NCBI RefSeq assembly: GCF_038396845.1
Contig: NZ_CP151587.1
Span: 3,508,001 to 3,572,000 of the forward strand
Reading direction: 5' to 3'
Source of the DNA: Gymnodinialimonas sp. 57CJ19
Lineage (GTDB): Bacteria > Pseudomonadota > Alphaproteobacteria > Rhodobacterales > Rhodobacteraceae
Length of the DNA stretch: 64,000 nt
In this document: positions 8,835 to 17,781 of the stretch, in pieces
Layout: the number at the start of each line of letters is the position of its first letter
Numbering within the stretch: the first letter of the stretch is position 1
Notes under the pieces: generated by a model
The model's input: the letters and a program-made list of their open reading frames with translations, nothing else
Database searches by the model: none
Told to the model about the DNA's origin: nothing
Made by a program: the position numbers and the translations under genes

Positions 8835-9896
8835 ATGACACTGCCCCTATCCATCGACAATATCACCGCCCACTACGGCAAGACCAAGGTGCTGGAGGAT
8901 CTGTCGCTGAACGTCGGTGACGGCGAACTCGTCTCGCTTCTGGGCGCGTCGGGCTGTGGCAAGACCACGACCCTGCGCCTTGTGGCGGGGTTCATGCAGC
9001 CCACCAGTGGCGCGATCCGTTTGGGTGACAAGGACCTGACAAAACTGCCCGCCCACGGGCGCGACATTGGCCTTGTGTTCCAAAGCTACGCTTTGTTCCC
9101 GCACCTCAGCGTGATGCAGAACGTGGCCTTCGGCCTGAAGCAGCGCAAATTGCCTTCGGCCGAGCAACGCACCCGCGCCATGCAAATGCTGGATCGAGTG
9201 GGCCTGTCGCACCTGGCGGACCGCCTGCCGGGAGAGCTTTCGGGCGGCCAAAAGCAGCGCGTGGCGCTGGCCCGCGCCTTGGTGATCGAGCCGCCGCTTC
9301 TGATGTTTGATGAGCCTCTGTCAAACCTCGACGCCAAGCTGCGCGTTGATATGCGCGTGGAAATCCGAGAGCTGCAGCGCGCCAACGGCACCACGGCACT
9401 CTATGTGACCCACGATCAAGAAGAGGCGTTCTCGATCTCGGACCGGGTGGCGATCATGAACCAGGGCCGGATCATGCAGTTGGACACGCCCGAAACCCTC
9501 TACCAACGGCCGGCCAACAGCTTCGTGGCGCGTTTCGTGGGGTTCGAGAACCTGATTGACCTGAAGGTGCAATCGCGCGACGGCGACATGATCACTGCCG
9601 TGGCCAATGACGGCACGACGCTATCCCTGTCGCAAGACCGCTTGGGCGCCATCCCCGATGCTTTCATCCTTGCCACGCGCCCGGACGGATTGACCGTGAC
9701 CAAGGCGGAAGGGGCCGAAGGGCTGCCCGCCACCTTGGGTCTGCGCACCTATCTGGGCCGCGCCTATCAGTATCAGTGCGCCTTTGCGGGTACGCAGTTG
9801 CTGGCCAACGGTTCACTCGCGACGCCGTTCGAGCCCGGCACGGGCGCCGTTTTGGTCCCCAACCCGGACCAATGCGCCATCTTGCAGCCGGAATGA
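8835..9896 (+). CDS. ABC transporter ATPase, PotA-like
   Basis: A 353-residue nucleotide-binding subunit. It shows Walker A GASGCGKTTT (about 37-46), Q-loop VFQSYALFPH, signature LSGGQKQRVALARAL (about 136-150), Walker B LLMFDEPLSNLD and H-loop VTHDQEEA. The C-terminal third (about 240-353) is the TOBE-type regulatory region of PotA/UgpC/MalK-like ATPases. The gene ends with ATGA overlap into the aminohydrolase at 9893, so transport and the first cytoplasmic enzyme are translationally coupled. This is a good clue that the imported ligand is the aminohydrolase substrate. Confidence 0.94.
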   Translation: MTLPLSIDNITAHYGKTKVLEDLSLNVGDGELVSLLGASGCGKTTTLRLVAGFMQPTSGAIRLGDKDLTKLPAHGRDIGLVFQSYALFPHLSVMQNVAFGLKQRKLPSAEQRTRAMQMLDRVGLSHLADRLPGELSGGQKQRVALARALVIEPPLLMFDEPLSNLDAKLRVDMRVEIRELQRANGTTALYVTHDQEEAFSISDRVAIMNQGRIMQLDTPETLYQRPANSFVARFVGFENLIDLKVQSRDGDMITAVANDGTTLSLSQDRLGAIPDAFILATRPDGLTVTKAEGAEGLPATLGLRTYLGRAYQYQCAFAGTQLLANGSLATPFEPGTGAVLVPNPDQCAILQPE

Positions 9897-11227
9897 AAAC
9901 GCTTCTGACAAATGCATGGATCATCGCGGTGGACGTCGCGATGACCGAACACAACCGTGGCTGGCTCCTGATCGAGGACGGCAAGATCGCGGCTCTGGGT
10001 GGTGGCACCCCGCCCGACGCGCCGGGGGCTGAGGTCCGCGATATGGGCGGCGATATCGTCATGCCCGGCATGGTGAACCCCCACTGCCATATGGCCATGT
10101 CCCTGTTCCGCGGCCTTGGCGAAGACGTGGACGACCGCCTTTTTCGTTACATGCTGCCGCTGGAACGCAAGTTCGTGTCGGCTCAGATGGTCCGTGCGGG
10201 CTCTGCCCTTTCGGCGCTGGAGATGATCATGGGCGGCGTCACTTGCGTCGCCGATATGTACTATCACGAAACCGAGGTGGCCGATGTCATCGCCGCCTCG
10301 GGTATGCGCGGCGTGGTCGGGCAAACGCTGGCCGATTTCGATCCCCCCGATCACCGCGATTTTGACGAAGGCTTTGCCCTGTGTGACGCACTGGCAGATC
10401 ACTGCGCAGACATGCCCCTTGTGACCGCCTCTATCGCGCCCCACGCGCCCTATTCAACGGGGATGGCCGTGCTGGAACGGGTCGTGGAATGGCACGAGGC
10501 CCACCCCGAGGCGCGCATCCAGATCCATCTGGCCGAGACCGAGCCAGAGGCCGCCTGGGCCCTGGACACCTACGGCAAAAGCACCACCGCCGTTTGCGAG
10601 CAAGCGGGCCTGCTGAAGCCCGGCACCGTGGCTGCCCATTGCCTTCTGGTGGATGACGCAGACATCGCGACGCTGGCGCGTACCGGCACCCGGGTGGCCC
10701 ACAACGCGCGGTCCAACGGCAAGGCGGGGCGCGGCATGGCGCGGGTCAATGATATGCGCCGTGCGGGCATTCCCGTGGGCATCGCCACCGATGGCCCGAT
10801 GAGCGGTAACACCTTGGATTTGTTCTCTCAATTCGGCGTAGTGTCGATCTTTGCCAAGGTTCTTGGCGGCTCTCGCAAGCCATTGCCCACCCGCGACGTG
10901 GTCCGCATGGCGACTCTGGAGGGCGCGCAGGTTCTGGGCCTTGATGATGTCACCGGCTCGCTGGAAGTCGGCAAGCAAGCCGACCTGATCCGCGTGGACC
11001 TGTCTGCACCACGGATGCAGCCGATCTACGATCCCTATTCCGTCCTCGTCTTCGCCACCAAGCCCGATGATGTGCGCGACGTGATGGTCGCGGGCAACTG
11101 GCTGATGCGCGACCGCCTTGTCGAAACACTGGAACCTGCCGCCGTGCTGGCCGACGCCAACCAAGTCGCGGGCCAGTTCCGGTCCGAAATCGCCGCCATT
11201 GATGCGGCCCGAGCCGTGAAGGACTGA
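9893..11227 (+). CDS. Amidohydrolase of the ATZ/TRZ-SAH deaminase group
   Basis: A 444-residue metal-dependent aminohydrolase. The start is ATG 9893 (MKTLLTNAWI), which overlaps the ATPase stop; a longer open frame begins at 9776 but lies inside the ATPase. Family marks are the composite-domain N-terminus IEDGKIAALGG, the first metal motif NPHCHMAMSLFRGLGED (about 60-76), IQIHLAETEPEA (about 205-216), AHCLLVDDADI (about 242) and the HNARSNGKAGRGMARV then IATDGPMSGNTLD region (about 268-305). These fit the MtaD/SsnA/atrazine-hydrolase group, which deaminates SAH, methylthioadenosine, guanine or related heterocycles. The exact substrate is not readable. The overlap with the importer suggests it acts on the transported compound. 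Confidence 0.88.
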   Translation: MKTLLTNAWIIAVDVAMTEHNRGWLLIEDGKIAALGGGTPPDAPGAEVRDMGGDIVMPGMVNPHCHMAMSLFRGLGEDVDDRLFRYMLPLERKFVSAQMVRAGSALSALEMIMGGVTCVADMYYHETEVADVIAASGMRGVVGQTLADFDPPDHRDFDEGFALCDALADHCADMPLVTASIAPHAPYSTGMAVLERVVEWHEAHPEARIQIHLAETEPEAAWALDTYGKSTTAVCEQAGLLKPGTVAAHCLLVDDADIATLARTGTRVAHNARSNGKAGRGMARVNDMRRAGIPVGIATDGPMSGNTLDLFSQFGVVSIFAKVLGGSRKPLPTRDVVRMATLEGAQVLGLDDVTGSLEVGKQADLIRVDLSAPRMQPIYDPYSVLVFATKPDDVRDVMVAGNWLMRDRLVETLEPAAVLADANQVAGQFRSEIAAIDAARAVKD

Positions 11228-11231
11228 CCCC

Positions 11232-12626
11232 ATGAAAGATCTGCAAGCCGTTCTTGACCACGCCGATGCCCATATGGACGACAGCCTGGAGCGTCTGTTT
11301 GAGCTGATCCGCATCCCCTCGGTCTCGACCGTTGCGGCCCATGCCGATGACTGCAAAGCGGCGGCGACGTGGTTGTCAGACCAGCTGAACGAATTGGGAT
11401 TTGACGCCTCGGTGCGGGCCACCGAAGGGCACCCGATGGTGGTGGGACACAACGAAGGTGCCGATGGCCCCCATGTCCTGTTTTACGGCCACTACGACGT
11501 GCAACCGGTGGACCCGCTGGATTTGTGGAACACGGACCCCTTTGAACCCACCCTTGTGCCCGCCCCCGATGGCGACACCCATATCACCGGGCGCGGCGCG
11601 ACGGACGACAAGGGCCAACTTCTGACCTTCGTGGAGGCCTGTCGCGCTTGGAAAGCCGTCACGGGCCGCCTGCCGATCAAGGTCTCTATGTTGTTCGAGG
11701 GCGAAGAGGAATCCGGTTCCAAAAGCCTCGGCCCCTTCCTTGAAGCCACGAAAGAAGAGCTTCGCGCCGATGTGATGATGGTCTGCGACACCGATATGTG
11801 GGACCGCGAAACCCCCGCGATCACCACCATGTTGCGTGGCATGGTGGGCGAAGAGTTCACCATCACAACCGCCGACCGTGACCTGCATTCCGGCATGTTT
11901 GGCAACGCCGCACGCAATGCGCTGCAAGTGACCTCGGACGCGCTGTCGAGCCTGCGCAAGGCTGATGGCGGCGTGGCGATTGAGGGGTTTTATGACGGCG
12001 TGCAAGACCTCGCCCCTGAAATCCGCGCCCAATGGCAAAGCCTGCCGTTCGATCAAGCGGGCTTCCTTGGGGATGTGGGCCTCAGCATCCCGGCGGGTGA
12101 AAGCGCCTATTCGATCATGGAGCAGGTCTGGGCCCGCCCCAGCTGTGAAATTCACGGGGTGATCGGCGGCTATACCGACCCCGGCTTCAAGACGGTGATC
12201 CCGGCGCAGGCGACGGCAAAAGTGTCGTTCCGTCTGGTGGCAGGCCAAGATCCCTTCCGCATCCGCGATGCCTTCCGCGACCATATCCGCGCCCATGTGC
12301 CCGCCGATTGCTCGGTCGAATTCACCTCGCATGGGGCCAGCCCGGCACTGTCCCTGCCGCTCGATAGCCCCTATCTGGCCGCCACCCGCGACGCCTTGGG
12401 GCAGGAGTGGAACACCGAAGCGGCCTTGGCGGGCGCCGGCGGCTCGATCCCGATTGTGGGGGAGTTCAAACGCCAATTGGGCATGGACACGCTGCTGGTG
12501 GGCTTCGCGCGTTTCGATAACCGCATTCACAGCCCGTACGAGAAGTACGACCTGTCGAGCTTCAAAGGCGGCATCCGGTCCTTCATCCGCATCCTCGCGG
12601 CACTATCCGAAGTTGAATCCGCATGA
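11232..12626 (+). CDS. M20 family dipeptidase
   Basis: A 464-residue zinc peptidase of the ArgE/DapE/CNDP class. Catalytic marks are FYGHYDVQPVDP (first metal His and catalytic Asp, about 78-89), GRGATDDKGQL (about 118-128, shared metal Asp) and EGEEESGSKSL (general base Glu and metal Glu, about 156-166). A dimerisation domain occupies roughly 200-320. Its C-terminus FARFDNRIHSPYEKYD carries the last His ligand. It starts five bases after the aminohydrolase and overlaps the second nucleoside hydrolase by ATGA. The family acts on dipeptides and N-acyl or N-carbamoyl amino acids. In this operon it could remove an amino-acid side chain from a nucleoside. Confidence 0.92.
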   Translation: MKDLQAVLDHADAHMDDSLERLFELIRIPSVSTVAAHADDCKAAATWLSDQLNELGFDASVRATEGHPMVVGHNEGADGPHVLFYGHYDVQPVDPLDLWNTDPFEPTLVPAPDGDTHITGRGATDDKGQLLTFVEACRAWKAVTGRLPIKVSMLFEGEEESGSKSLGPFLEATKEELRADVMMVCDTDMWDRETPAITTMLRGMVGEEFTITTADRDLHSGMFGNAARNALQVTSDALSSLRKADGGVAIEGFYDGVQDLAPEIRAQWQSLPFDQAGFLGDVGLSIPAGESAYSIMEQVWARPSCEIHGVIGGYTDPGFKTVIPAQATAKVSFRLVAGQDPFRIRDAFRDHIRAHVPADCSVEFTSHGASPALSLPLDSPYLAATRDALGQEWNTEAALAGAGGSIPIVGEFKRQLGMDTLLVGFARFDNRIHSPYEKYDLSSFKGGIRSFIRILAALSEVESA

Positions 12627-13534
12627 CCCCTGCCCTGCCCGTCTTGATTGATACCGACCCCGGCCTCGATGACGCGGTGGGTATCCTGTTTGCGCTGGCC
12701 TGCGGCCGGTTTTCCGTCACCGCCATGACCGCTGTGGCGGGCAATATCGGGATCGGGACGACGACCCGCAACATCGGACGGCTCTTGGCGGCGATGGGCC
12801 GCGATGATGTCCCCTACGCGGCGGGGGCGGTTGGCCCCTTGCAGGGCGACGGCCTTGATGAGGTCGCGATCCACGGGAATGACGGCATGGGGGGCGTGGA
12901 CCTGCCCGCGCCGCTGACCTTGCCCGACGCCCGCGGTGCCACGGCGCGTCTCGCCGAGGTGTTGGCGGCAGCACCTGCGGGGGCACTCACCCTTCTGGCG
13001 CTCGGCCCGTTAACCAATCTGGTGCATTTGGCCCACGACGCGCCGCAGGCCTACGTCCGCATTGGGCGCATCATCGCCATGGGCGGCACGATCCACGAAC
13101 CGGGCAACGCCGGACCCTATGCCGAGTTCAACATCGCCAGTGATCCCTTGGCCGCACAGATGGTGTTCGATGGCCCCGTGCCCACCACCCTGATCCCGCT
13201 GGATGTGACGCGAAAGCTGCGGGCGACGCCCGATGACCTCGACCGTTTGGCCGCCCTTGGCACCGATGCGGCGCGGCTGTCCGCTGACCTGATCCGCGCC
13301 TATTTTCATGGCAACGCCGATCGCGCTTCGCGCCCCTTGCACGACCCTTGCGTGATGCTGATGGCCCTGCATCCCCAGCTGTTCGGTGTGGAGCAGATGC
13401 GCCTTTGCGTAGATACGGCCGAGCATCCCGGCCGTTTGTCGCAAATGCAAAACGGTGCGATGGTGGACGTGGCCATGACCATCGACGCGCCCGCGGCGCT
13501 AGAGGCCCTTTGGCGCGGGCTTGGAACCGTTTAG
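12623..13534 (+). CDS. Nucleoside hydrolase, inosine-uridine-preferring type (second copy)
   Basis: A 303-residue IUNH enzyme with the canonical calcium site DTDPGLDDA (residues 9-17), IHGNDGMGG and AEFNIASDPLAAQ. Overall it is clearly related to the copy at 3102 but not a recent duplicate: the calcium site, length and C-terminus differ, so the two probably prefer different nucleosides. Its start overlaps the M20 dipeptidase stop by ATGA. Its stop overlaps, tail to tail, the stop of the opposite-strand M20 amidohydrolase by four bases. Confidence 0.93.
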   Translation: MTPALPVLIDTDPGLDDAVGILFALACGRFSVTAMTAVAGNIGIGTTTRNIGRLLAAMGRDDVPYAAGAVGPLQGDGLDEVAIHGNDGMGGVDLPAPLTLPDARGATARLAEVLAAAPAGALTLLALGPLTNLVHLAHDAPQAYVRIGRIIAMGGTIHEPGNAGPYAEFNIASDPLAAQMVFDGPVPTTLIPLDVTRKLRATPDDLDRLAALGTDAARLSADLIRAYFHGNADRASRPLHDPCVMLMALHPQLFGVEQMRLCVDTAEHPGRLSQMQNGAMVDVAMTIDAPAALEALWRGLGTV

Positions 13535-14706
13535 GCGGGCAATTCCACCTCGACCAGCCGCGTCCAGAACGCCATGCCCGGCGCGATAGCGGCATCGTTG
13601 AAATCGTAGCCGGTGTTGTGGTGCAACGCGCCGTCCACCGCCGGACCGTTGCCCAACCAAACGTAGCACCCCGGCACGTCTTGCGAGAAAAACGCAAAGT
13701 CATCCCCTGCGGTTGAGGGCGGAAATTCCGTGCGGATGTTGCCATTTCCTAGGGCCGTTTGCGCCGCAGACAGCGCCCGCGCAGTGGTCTCGGCGTCATT
13801 GACCACGGGCGGAATGCGCCGCGTGAAACTGTAGCTTGCCGTCACCCCAAAAGCCGCCGCGATACCGTGGGCGACGGTGCCAATCTCGGCCTCCAGCTGG
13901 TCGCGGACCCCGGGGGTGTATGCCCGTGCAGTACCCGCAACCCGTGCCGTGTTGGGGATGACGTTCAGCGCCTTGAAATCCCCCGCCTCCAACGCGCAGG
14001 CGCTGACCACGGCGGGCTGCAACGGGTCCACGACACGGGCCACGATCGCGTGGATCGCGGCCAGAAACTGCCCCGCAGCGGTGATCGGATCACGGCCCAG
14101 ATGCGGTTTCGCGCCGTGGGTGCCAACGCCTGTGAACGTGACCTCCCAACTATCGGAAGAGGCCAATTGCGGCCCGCTCACCACCGCCATCTCATCGGGG
14201 TCGAGACCGGGCATATTGTGAAGGCCATAGACGCGGTCCACCGGGAATTTGTCGTAGAACCCATCGTCAATCATCGCCTTGGCGCCCCCGCGCCCCTCTT
14301 CCGCGGGCTGGAAGATGAAATGAACCGTGCCCGAGAAGTTTCGCGTCGCCGCCAGATGCCGCGCGGCCCCCAAAAGCATGGTTGTATGCCCGTCGTGGCC
14401 GCAGGCGTGCATTTTCCCGTCTTGGGTGGACTTGTAGGGCGGATTGCCTGTCTCTGGCATCGCGAGCGCGTCCATATCGGCGCGAAGCGCTATGCGTCCG
14501 GTCCCATTGCCTACGGTCAACGTCCCCACAACGCCGATTTTGCCAAGGCCGCGATCGACAGAAATACCTGCCTCTGTCAACTTTTGGGCGACGATCTCTG
14601 CCGTGCGCTCTTCCTCGAACCCCAGTTCGGGGTGCGCGTGTAGATCATGGCGCAGGGCCACCAGCATGGCGTGTTCTTCAGCGTCAATCGTGAGGGGCGC
14701 AGACAT
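13531..14706 (-). CDS. M20 family amidohydrolase, HipO/hippurate hydrolase-like
   Basis: A 391-residue hydrolase of the hippurate hydrolase/N-acyl-amino-acid amidohydrolase branch. Motifs are LHAHPELGFEEERTA (about 21-35), KMHACGHDGHTTMLLGAA (about 95-112, with the Cys-Gly-His-Asp-Gly-His metal signature of this branch) and QPAEEGRGGAKAMI (about 132-145). The expected dimerisation domain lies near 180-300. It is transcribed toward the second nucleoside hydrolase and away from the phosphoribosyltransferase; only 74 bases separate it from the latter, so that gap should hold divergent promoters. It differs in subfamily from the dipeptidase at 11232, so the two are not redundant. Likely reaction: hydrolysis of an N-acyl or N-carbamoyl amino acid. 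Confidence 0.92.
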   Translation of the reverse strand: MSAPLTIDAEEHAMLVALRHDLHAHPELGFEEERTAEIVAQKLTEAGISVDRGLGKIGVVGTLTVGNGTGRIALRADMDALAMPETGNPPYKSTQDGKMHACGHDGHTTMLLGAARHLAATRNFSGTVHFIFQPAEEGRGGAKAMIDDGFYDKFPVDRVYGLHNMPGLDPDEMAVVSGPQLASSDSWEVTFTGVGTHGAKPHLGRDPITAAGQFLAAIHAIVARVVDPLQPAVVSACALEAGDFKALNVIPNTARVAGTARAYTPGVRDQLEAEIGTVAHGIAAAFGVTASYSFTRRIPPVVNDAETTARALSAAQTALGNGNIRTEFPPSTAGDDFAFFSQDVPGCYVWLGNGPAVDGALHHNTGYDFNDAAIAPGMAFWTRLVEVELPA

Positions 14707-14780
14707 GGCTTGTCATTCCTTTGTGTCTTATACGACAACAAGTCTGACCCATCCCCGCGACCGACACAAGGAGCCAACAG

Positions 14781-15458
14781 ATGCGCCTGGAACCCCACGC
14801 CTTTTGGCAGCACCTCGACGCCCCCGGCACCCATGCGACGGCTCCCGGCACCGTGTATCAAAAGGCCTATCCGGCGACCTTGCCGGACGGGCGACAATTG
14901 CTTTTGCCGATCCGGGATTTGCCCGGCGGCGCGGGGGCAGTCGCCTCTCTCATCGTGAATCAGGCCTCCTTTATTGTGGAGGACGCGTTGGCAGACGCCA
15001 TGGCGGCACAGTGGCAGGACACGGCACCCGATGTGGTTGTCGGGGTGCCGACCCTGGGCCTGCCGATGGCGAACGCACTTGCGCGGCGTTTGGGCCATGG
15101 CCGCATGGTGCCCTTGGGCACATCGCGGAAGTTCTGGTACGAGGATGCGCTGTCGGAACCGATCAGTTCCATCACCTCCCCCGGTCGCGGCAAGACCATC
15201 TACCTTGATCCGCGCATGGTGCCGCTACTATCTGGGCGCAAGGTGCTGTTGGTGGATGATGTGGTGAGCACCGGCACCTCTCTCGCGGCTGTCTTGCGCC
15301 TGTTGGCGAAGGCCGGGATCATGCCCGCTGGAATTGCCGTTGCCATGGAACAGGGCACGCAGTGGCACCAGACCCTGCCTTTAGCCGAACGCCTTCGTGG
15401 CGCGATAAAATCCCCCCTCCTCACGGCGTCTGGTGAGGGATATGTCGTATCGAGCTAA
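14781..15458 (+). CDS. Phosphoribosyltransferase family protein
   Basis: A 225-residue type I phosphoribosyltransferase. The PRPP-binding loop is clear: VLLVDDVVSTGTSLAAVL (about 155-172), two acidic residues followed by the STGTS phosphate loop. Upstream, VGVPTLGLPMANALARRLG (about 90-108) fits the region before the flexible loop. The length is typical of purine-type PRTs. The family attaches a free base to PRPP to form a nucleotide. Beside two nucleoside hydrolases and an adenine deaminase-like enzyme, base salvage is the natural reading, but the hood region that defines the base does not let me name it. AAGGAG sits 11-6 bases upstream of ATG 14781. Confidence 0.85.
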   Translation: MRLEPHAFWQHLDAPGTHATAPGTVYQKAYPATLPDGRQLLLPIRDLPGGAGAVASLIVNQASFIVEDALADAMAAQWQDTAPDVVVGVPTLGLPMANALARRLGHGRMVPLGTSRKFWYEDALSEPISSITSPGRGKTIYLDPRMVPLLSGRKVLLVDDVVSTGTSLAAVLRLLAKAGIMPAGIAVAMEQGTQWHQTLPLAERLRGAIKSPLLTASGEGYVVSS

Positions 15459-15679
15459 CGCGGGCGGTCCGGGCACTTGGGCTTTCAGCGCCGTCAAAAG
15501 CCTCCGCCTGCCCCGCTCTCCGCTGCCGTCGCCTGGGGTCCCGCTGAACTACAGAAAACCGAATGCGTTAACCTTTTCGTCATAGTTACGCCCAATTTTT
15601 TGTAAATTACTGATGAAAGAGAATCCGCCACCCCGTCTGCAACCCGAGGGTCGGCTGGAAACAATAAAGAGGTGTGACA

Positions 15680-16618
15680 GTGAGAATTCTGGTGGTCGAC
15701 GATGATCCTATCGCTTTGGAGCTTATGAAAGTGCTCCTGAAGCAAGCCGGTCATAAAAACGCAGTCTTTGCGGAGTCGGGCGCAGAGGCGTTGGATATCC
15801 TGCGCAGGTCTCGCAAGGGTTACGATTGCCTGATTTTCGATATCAACATGCCGGTCATGGACGGGATCGAGCTTTGCGCGGAAGTTCGCACCATGGCGAA
15901 GTTTGCACGCACACCGGTTCTGATGCTGACGGCACGGTCAGACTTCGCCGCGATCGCCGAAGCGTTCCGTGCGGGCGCGAACGACTACGTGACCAAGCCA
16001 TTTGACGTGGCTGACATCAACTCACGCTTGGATGTTGCGATCCGCATGAGCAAATCCCAGGAAATGCTGCCGATCCTGCAAACCATCGAGGCGCAGCCTG
16101 ACGAGACCTTGGGCGCACATCCCTTCAAGGTTTCCGAGCCTGTGAAGCTGCCCGTTGAAAGTGGTCTGATTGATAGCTTTTCCCTTGGGAATTATCTCGC
16201 GAAGCTGACAAAGATACGGGTCAAAAGCAGCATCGTATTCGCCGTCAAGGTGGCGAATATTCAATCCCTGTATCTAAGCTGTACGACCAGCGAATTCACC
16301 TCGATCTTGAGTGATATCTCCAAGGCGATTTATAACGCGGCAGAGAACCCGCATACACTCAGCTCGTACATCGGCGACGGGAATTTCATCTGCATCACCC
16401 GCGATGACATTTTGGAAACCCAACCCGACATCGGCAACAAGGTAGAGGCCATTTATGGCCGCCTCGCACGGGCCCACGAAGATAGCGACATTCGCGGGGT
16501 TACATTTAAAACCGGCCGTGCGATCCGCCCCAATGGCAGCCGCTCGCACCGCGTGAAGCCCACGATCAACCGCGCTCTCTCGGCGCTGGATCGCACGGCC
16601 GAGATCCGCTCTGCCTAA
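15680..16618 (+). CDS. Response regulator: receiver plus degenerate GGDEF-like domain (orphan)
   Basis: A 312-residue protein. GTG 15680 is preferred over GTG 15674 because AAAGAGG then has 7-base spacing and the product begins directly with the receiver strand MRILVVDDD. Receiver (about 1-120): phosphoacceptor Asp54 in LIFDINMPVMDG, and the conserved Lys in YVTKPFD. A linker leads to a C-terminal domain (about 165-312) without a helix-turn-helix. Its NYLAKL...IVFAVKV...LSSYIGDGNFICI pattern matches the layout of a GGDEF domain in which the catalytic signature has become GDGNF. It is a paralogue of 25158-26096, with the same length and same Asp position. No kinase is adjacent. It probably receives phosphate from, or competes within, the 20.6-26.5 kb relay. 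Confidence 0.82.
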   Translation: MRILVVDDDPIALELMKVLLKQAGHKNAVFAESGAEALDILRRSRKGYDCLIFDINMPVMDGIELCAEVRTMAKFARTPVLMLTARSDFAAIAEAFRAGANDYVTKPFDVADINSRLDVAIRMSKSQEMLPILQTIEAQPDETLGAHPFKVSEPVKLPVESGLIDSFSLGNYLAKLTKIRVKSSIVFAVKVANIQSLYLSCTTSEFTSILSDISKAIYNAAENPHTLSSYIGDGNFICITRDDILETQPDIGNKVEAIYGRLARAHEDSDIRGVTFKTGRAIRPNGSRSHRVKPTINRALSALDRTAEIRSA

Positions 16619-16638
16619 GGGTTAGATCGTACCGACAT

Positions 16639-16658
16639 GGGCCGCAAAGGGGCGGCCC
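16639..16658. terminator. Hairpin between convergent genes
   Basis: GGGCCGC (16639-16645) pairs with GCGGCCC (16652-16658) around a six-base loop. It lies between the convergent response regulator and PhnA-like gene, touching the latter's stop. A U-run (GTCTTTTTC) begins about ten bases further right on the plus strand, so termination is mainly plausible for the plus-strand gene. Confidence 0.5.
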
Positions 16659-16999
16659 TAGCCCGACGTCTTTTTCACGAATTGGGATTTCAGCCCCATC
16701 GGGCCGATGCCGGGCACCTTGCAATCAATATCGTGATCGCCGTCCACAATCCGAATATTGCGCACCTTGGTGCCCACTTTGACGACCGATGACGTGCCTT
16801 TGACCTTCAAGTCTTTGACAACGGTGACCGTGTCGCCATCCTCCAGCACATTGCCGACGCTATCGCGCACCTGCGGGGCCGCATCGTCGGGCGATCCTGC
16901 CGCCCATTCGTGGCCGCATTCGGGGCAATTCAGCAGGGCATCCACTTGGTAGGTGAAGGCCGACGCGCATTCGGGGCAAGGCGGTAAAGTATCCATCAT
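16658..16999 (-). CDS. PhnA/YjdM-like zinc-ribbon protein
   Basis: A 113-residue protein with an N-terminal zinc ribbon (PPCPECASAFTY, then LLNCPECGHEW) and the C-terminal PhnA domain (DSVGNVLEDGDTVTVVKDL, then KVGTKVRNIRIVDGDHDI, ending KSQFVKK). Despite the historical name (alkylphosphonate uptake), no phosphonate pathway gene is nearby and the role of this family is not settled. The start at 16999 or 16996 (Met-Met-Asp) follows AGGTGGG; a longer frame reaches 17038 but lacks a site and extends past the family N-terminus. It converges on the response regulator at 15680. Confidence 0.9.
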   Translation of the reverse strand: MMDTLPPCPECASAFTYQVDALLNCPECGHEWAAGSPDDAAPQVRDSVGNVLEDGDTVTVVKDLKVKGTSSVVKVGTKVRNIRIVDGDHDIDCKVPGIGPMGLKSQFVKKTSG

Positions 17000-17127
17000 T
17001 TCCCACCTATAGGCCCGCCATTGCCGCCCTGCCAGCACTTAACTTGGGCAATGCAGAGGCCCATGGCGGGCTTTGGGGGAACGTGTCTTGCGCTGGTTAG
17101 GGGGGAGACGGCGTTCGCAAGGCCGCC

Positions 17128-17781
17128 TCAATGCTGCCCGTAGACTGCGCCATCGGCCAACACGACCGTGTCCATCGCGATATCCCACGGCATCGGAAAG
17201 ATCGTGTCGATAACACAATCGGGAAACCCCACGCCGATGATCCTTGGGGGCGTGCGAAGTTGCGCCAAGGTCCGGTCGTAGTATCCGCCGCCATTGCCGA
17301 GGCGAAAACAGGATCTGTCGACACCGAGCAACGGCGAAATCACGATGTCGGGCGTCTCTTCCGGCCCATGGGCGGGGACGGGAATGTTCCAGATCCCCCG
17401 TGTCATCGCGCAATCCGGTGACCACGCCCGGAAAACCAGGGGGGCGTTTTTTTCGACGACCACGGGAAGCAACACCTCAGCCCCCGCGTCATGGGCCTGG
17501 GTCATCCACCCGCGCAAATCTGGCTCTCCCCGGATCGGCCAATAGACCGCGATCTTCTTACCGCTTTCCGGCCCGACGATCGGGGCGAGTGTTTCGGCCA
17601 GAGTTGCCGTCAACTGGGCGCGATCAGCGGTGGACAGGCGCCGACGGGCAGCCATCAGTCGGGCACGCTCGGCGGTGCGGAAACGCGCCACGTCCTGGGC
17701 CATGGTTGGATCAATCGGCTCCCCGTTTATCAGCAGATGTGCGGTACACGGGGCCGTTCCTCCGTGATCGTCGTCCTCCAT
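17128..17781 (-). CDS. 5-formyltetrahydrofolate cyclo-ligase
   Basis: A 217-residue enzyme that converts 5-formyl-THF to 5,10-methenyl-THF with ATP. Marks are the basic N-terminal helix RTAERARLMAARRRL (about 34-48), YWPIRGEPDL (about 78-87), and the C-terminal ATP/folate loop LGNGGGYYDRTLAQL (about 163-177), which is the family signature. ATG 17781 has AAAGG eight bases upstream; a longer open frame to 17850 has no such site. Next to a BCCT betaine-type transporter and not far from a formaldehyde dehydrogenase and a DgcA-like demethylase, it is consistent with one-carbon traffic from methylated amines, although it is also a general housekeeping enzyme. Confidence 0.92.
   Translation of the reverse strand: MEDDDHGGTAPCTAHLLINGEPIDPTMAQDVARFRTAERARLMAARRRLSTADRAQLTATLAETLAPIVGPESGKKIAVYWPIRGEPDLRGWMTQAHDAGAEVLLPVVVEKNAPLVFRAWSPDCAMTRGIWNIPVPAHGPEETPDIVISPLLGVDRSCFRLGNGGGYYDRTLAQLRTPPRIIGVGFPDCVIDTIFPMPWDIAMDTVVLADGAVYGQH

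Noticed and set aside
9776..9892. N-terminal extension of the ATZ-type aminohydrolase
   Set aside because: Lies entirely within the ATPase coding region. ATG 9893 gives the family N-terminus and a standard ATGA overlap.
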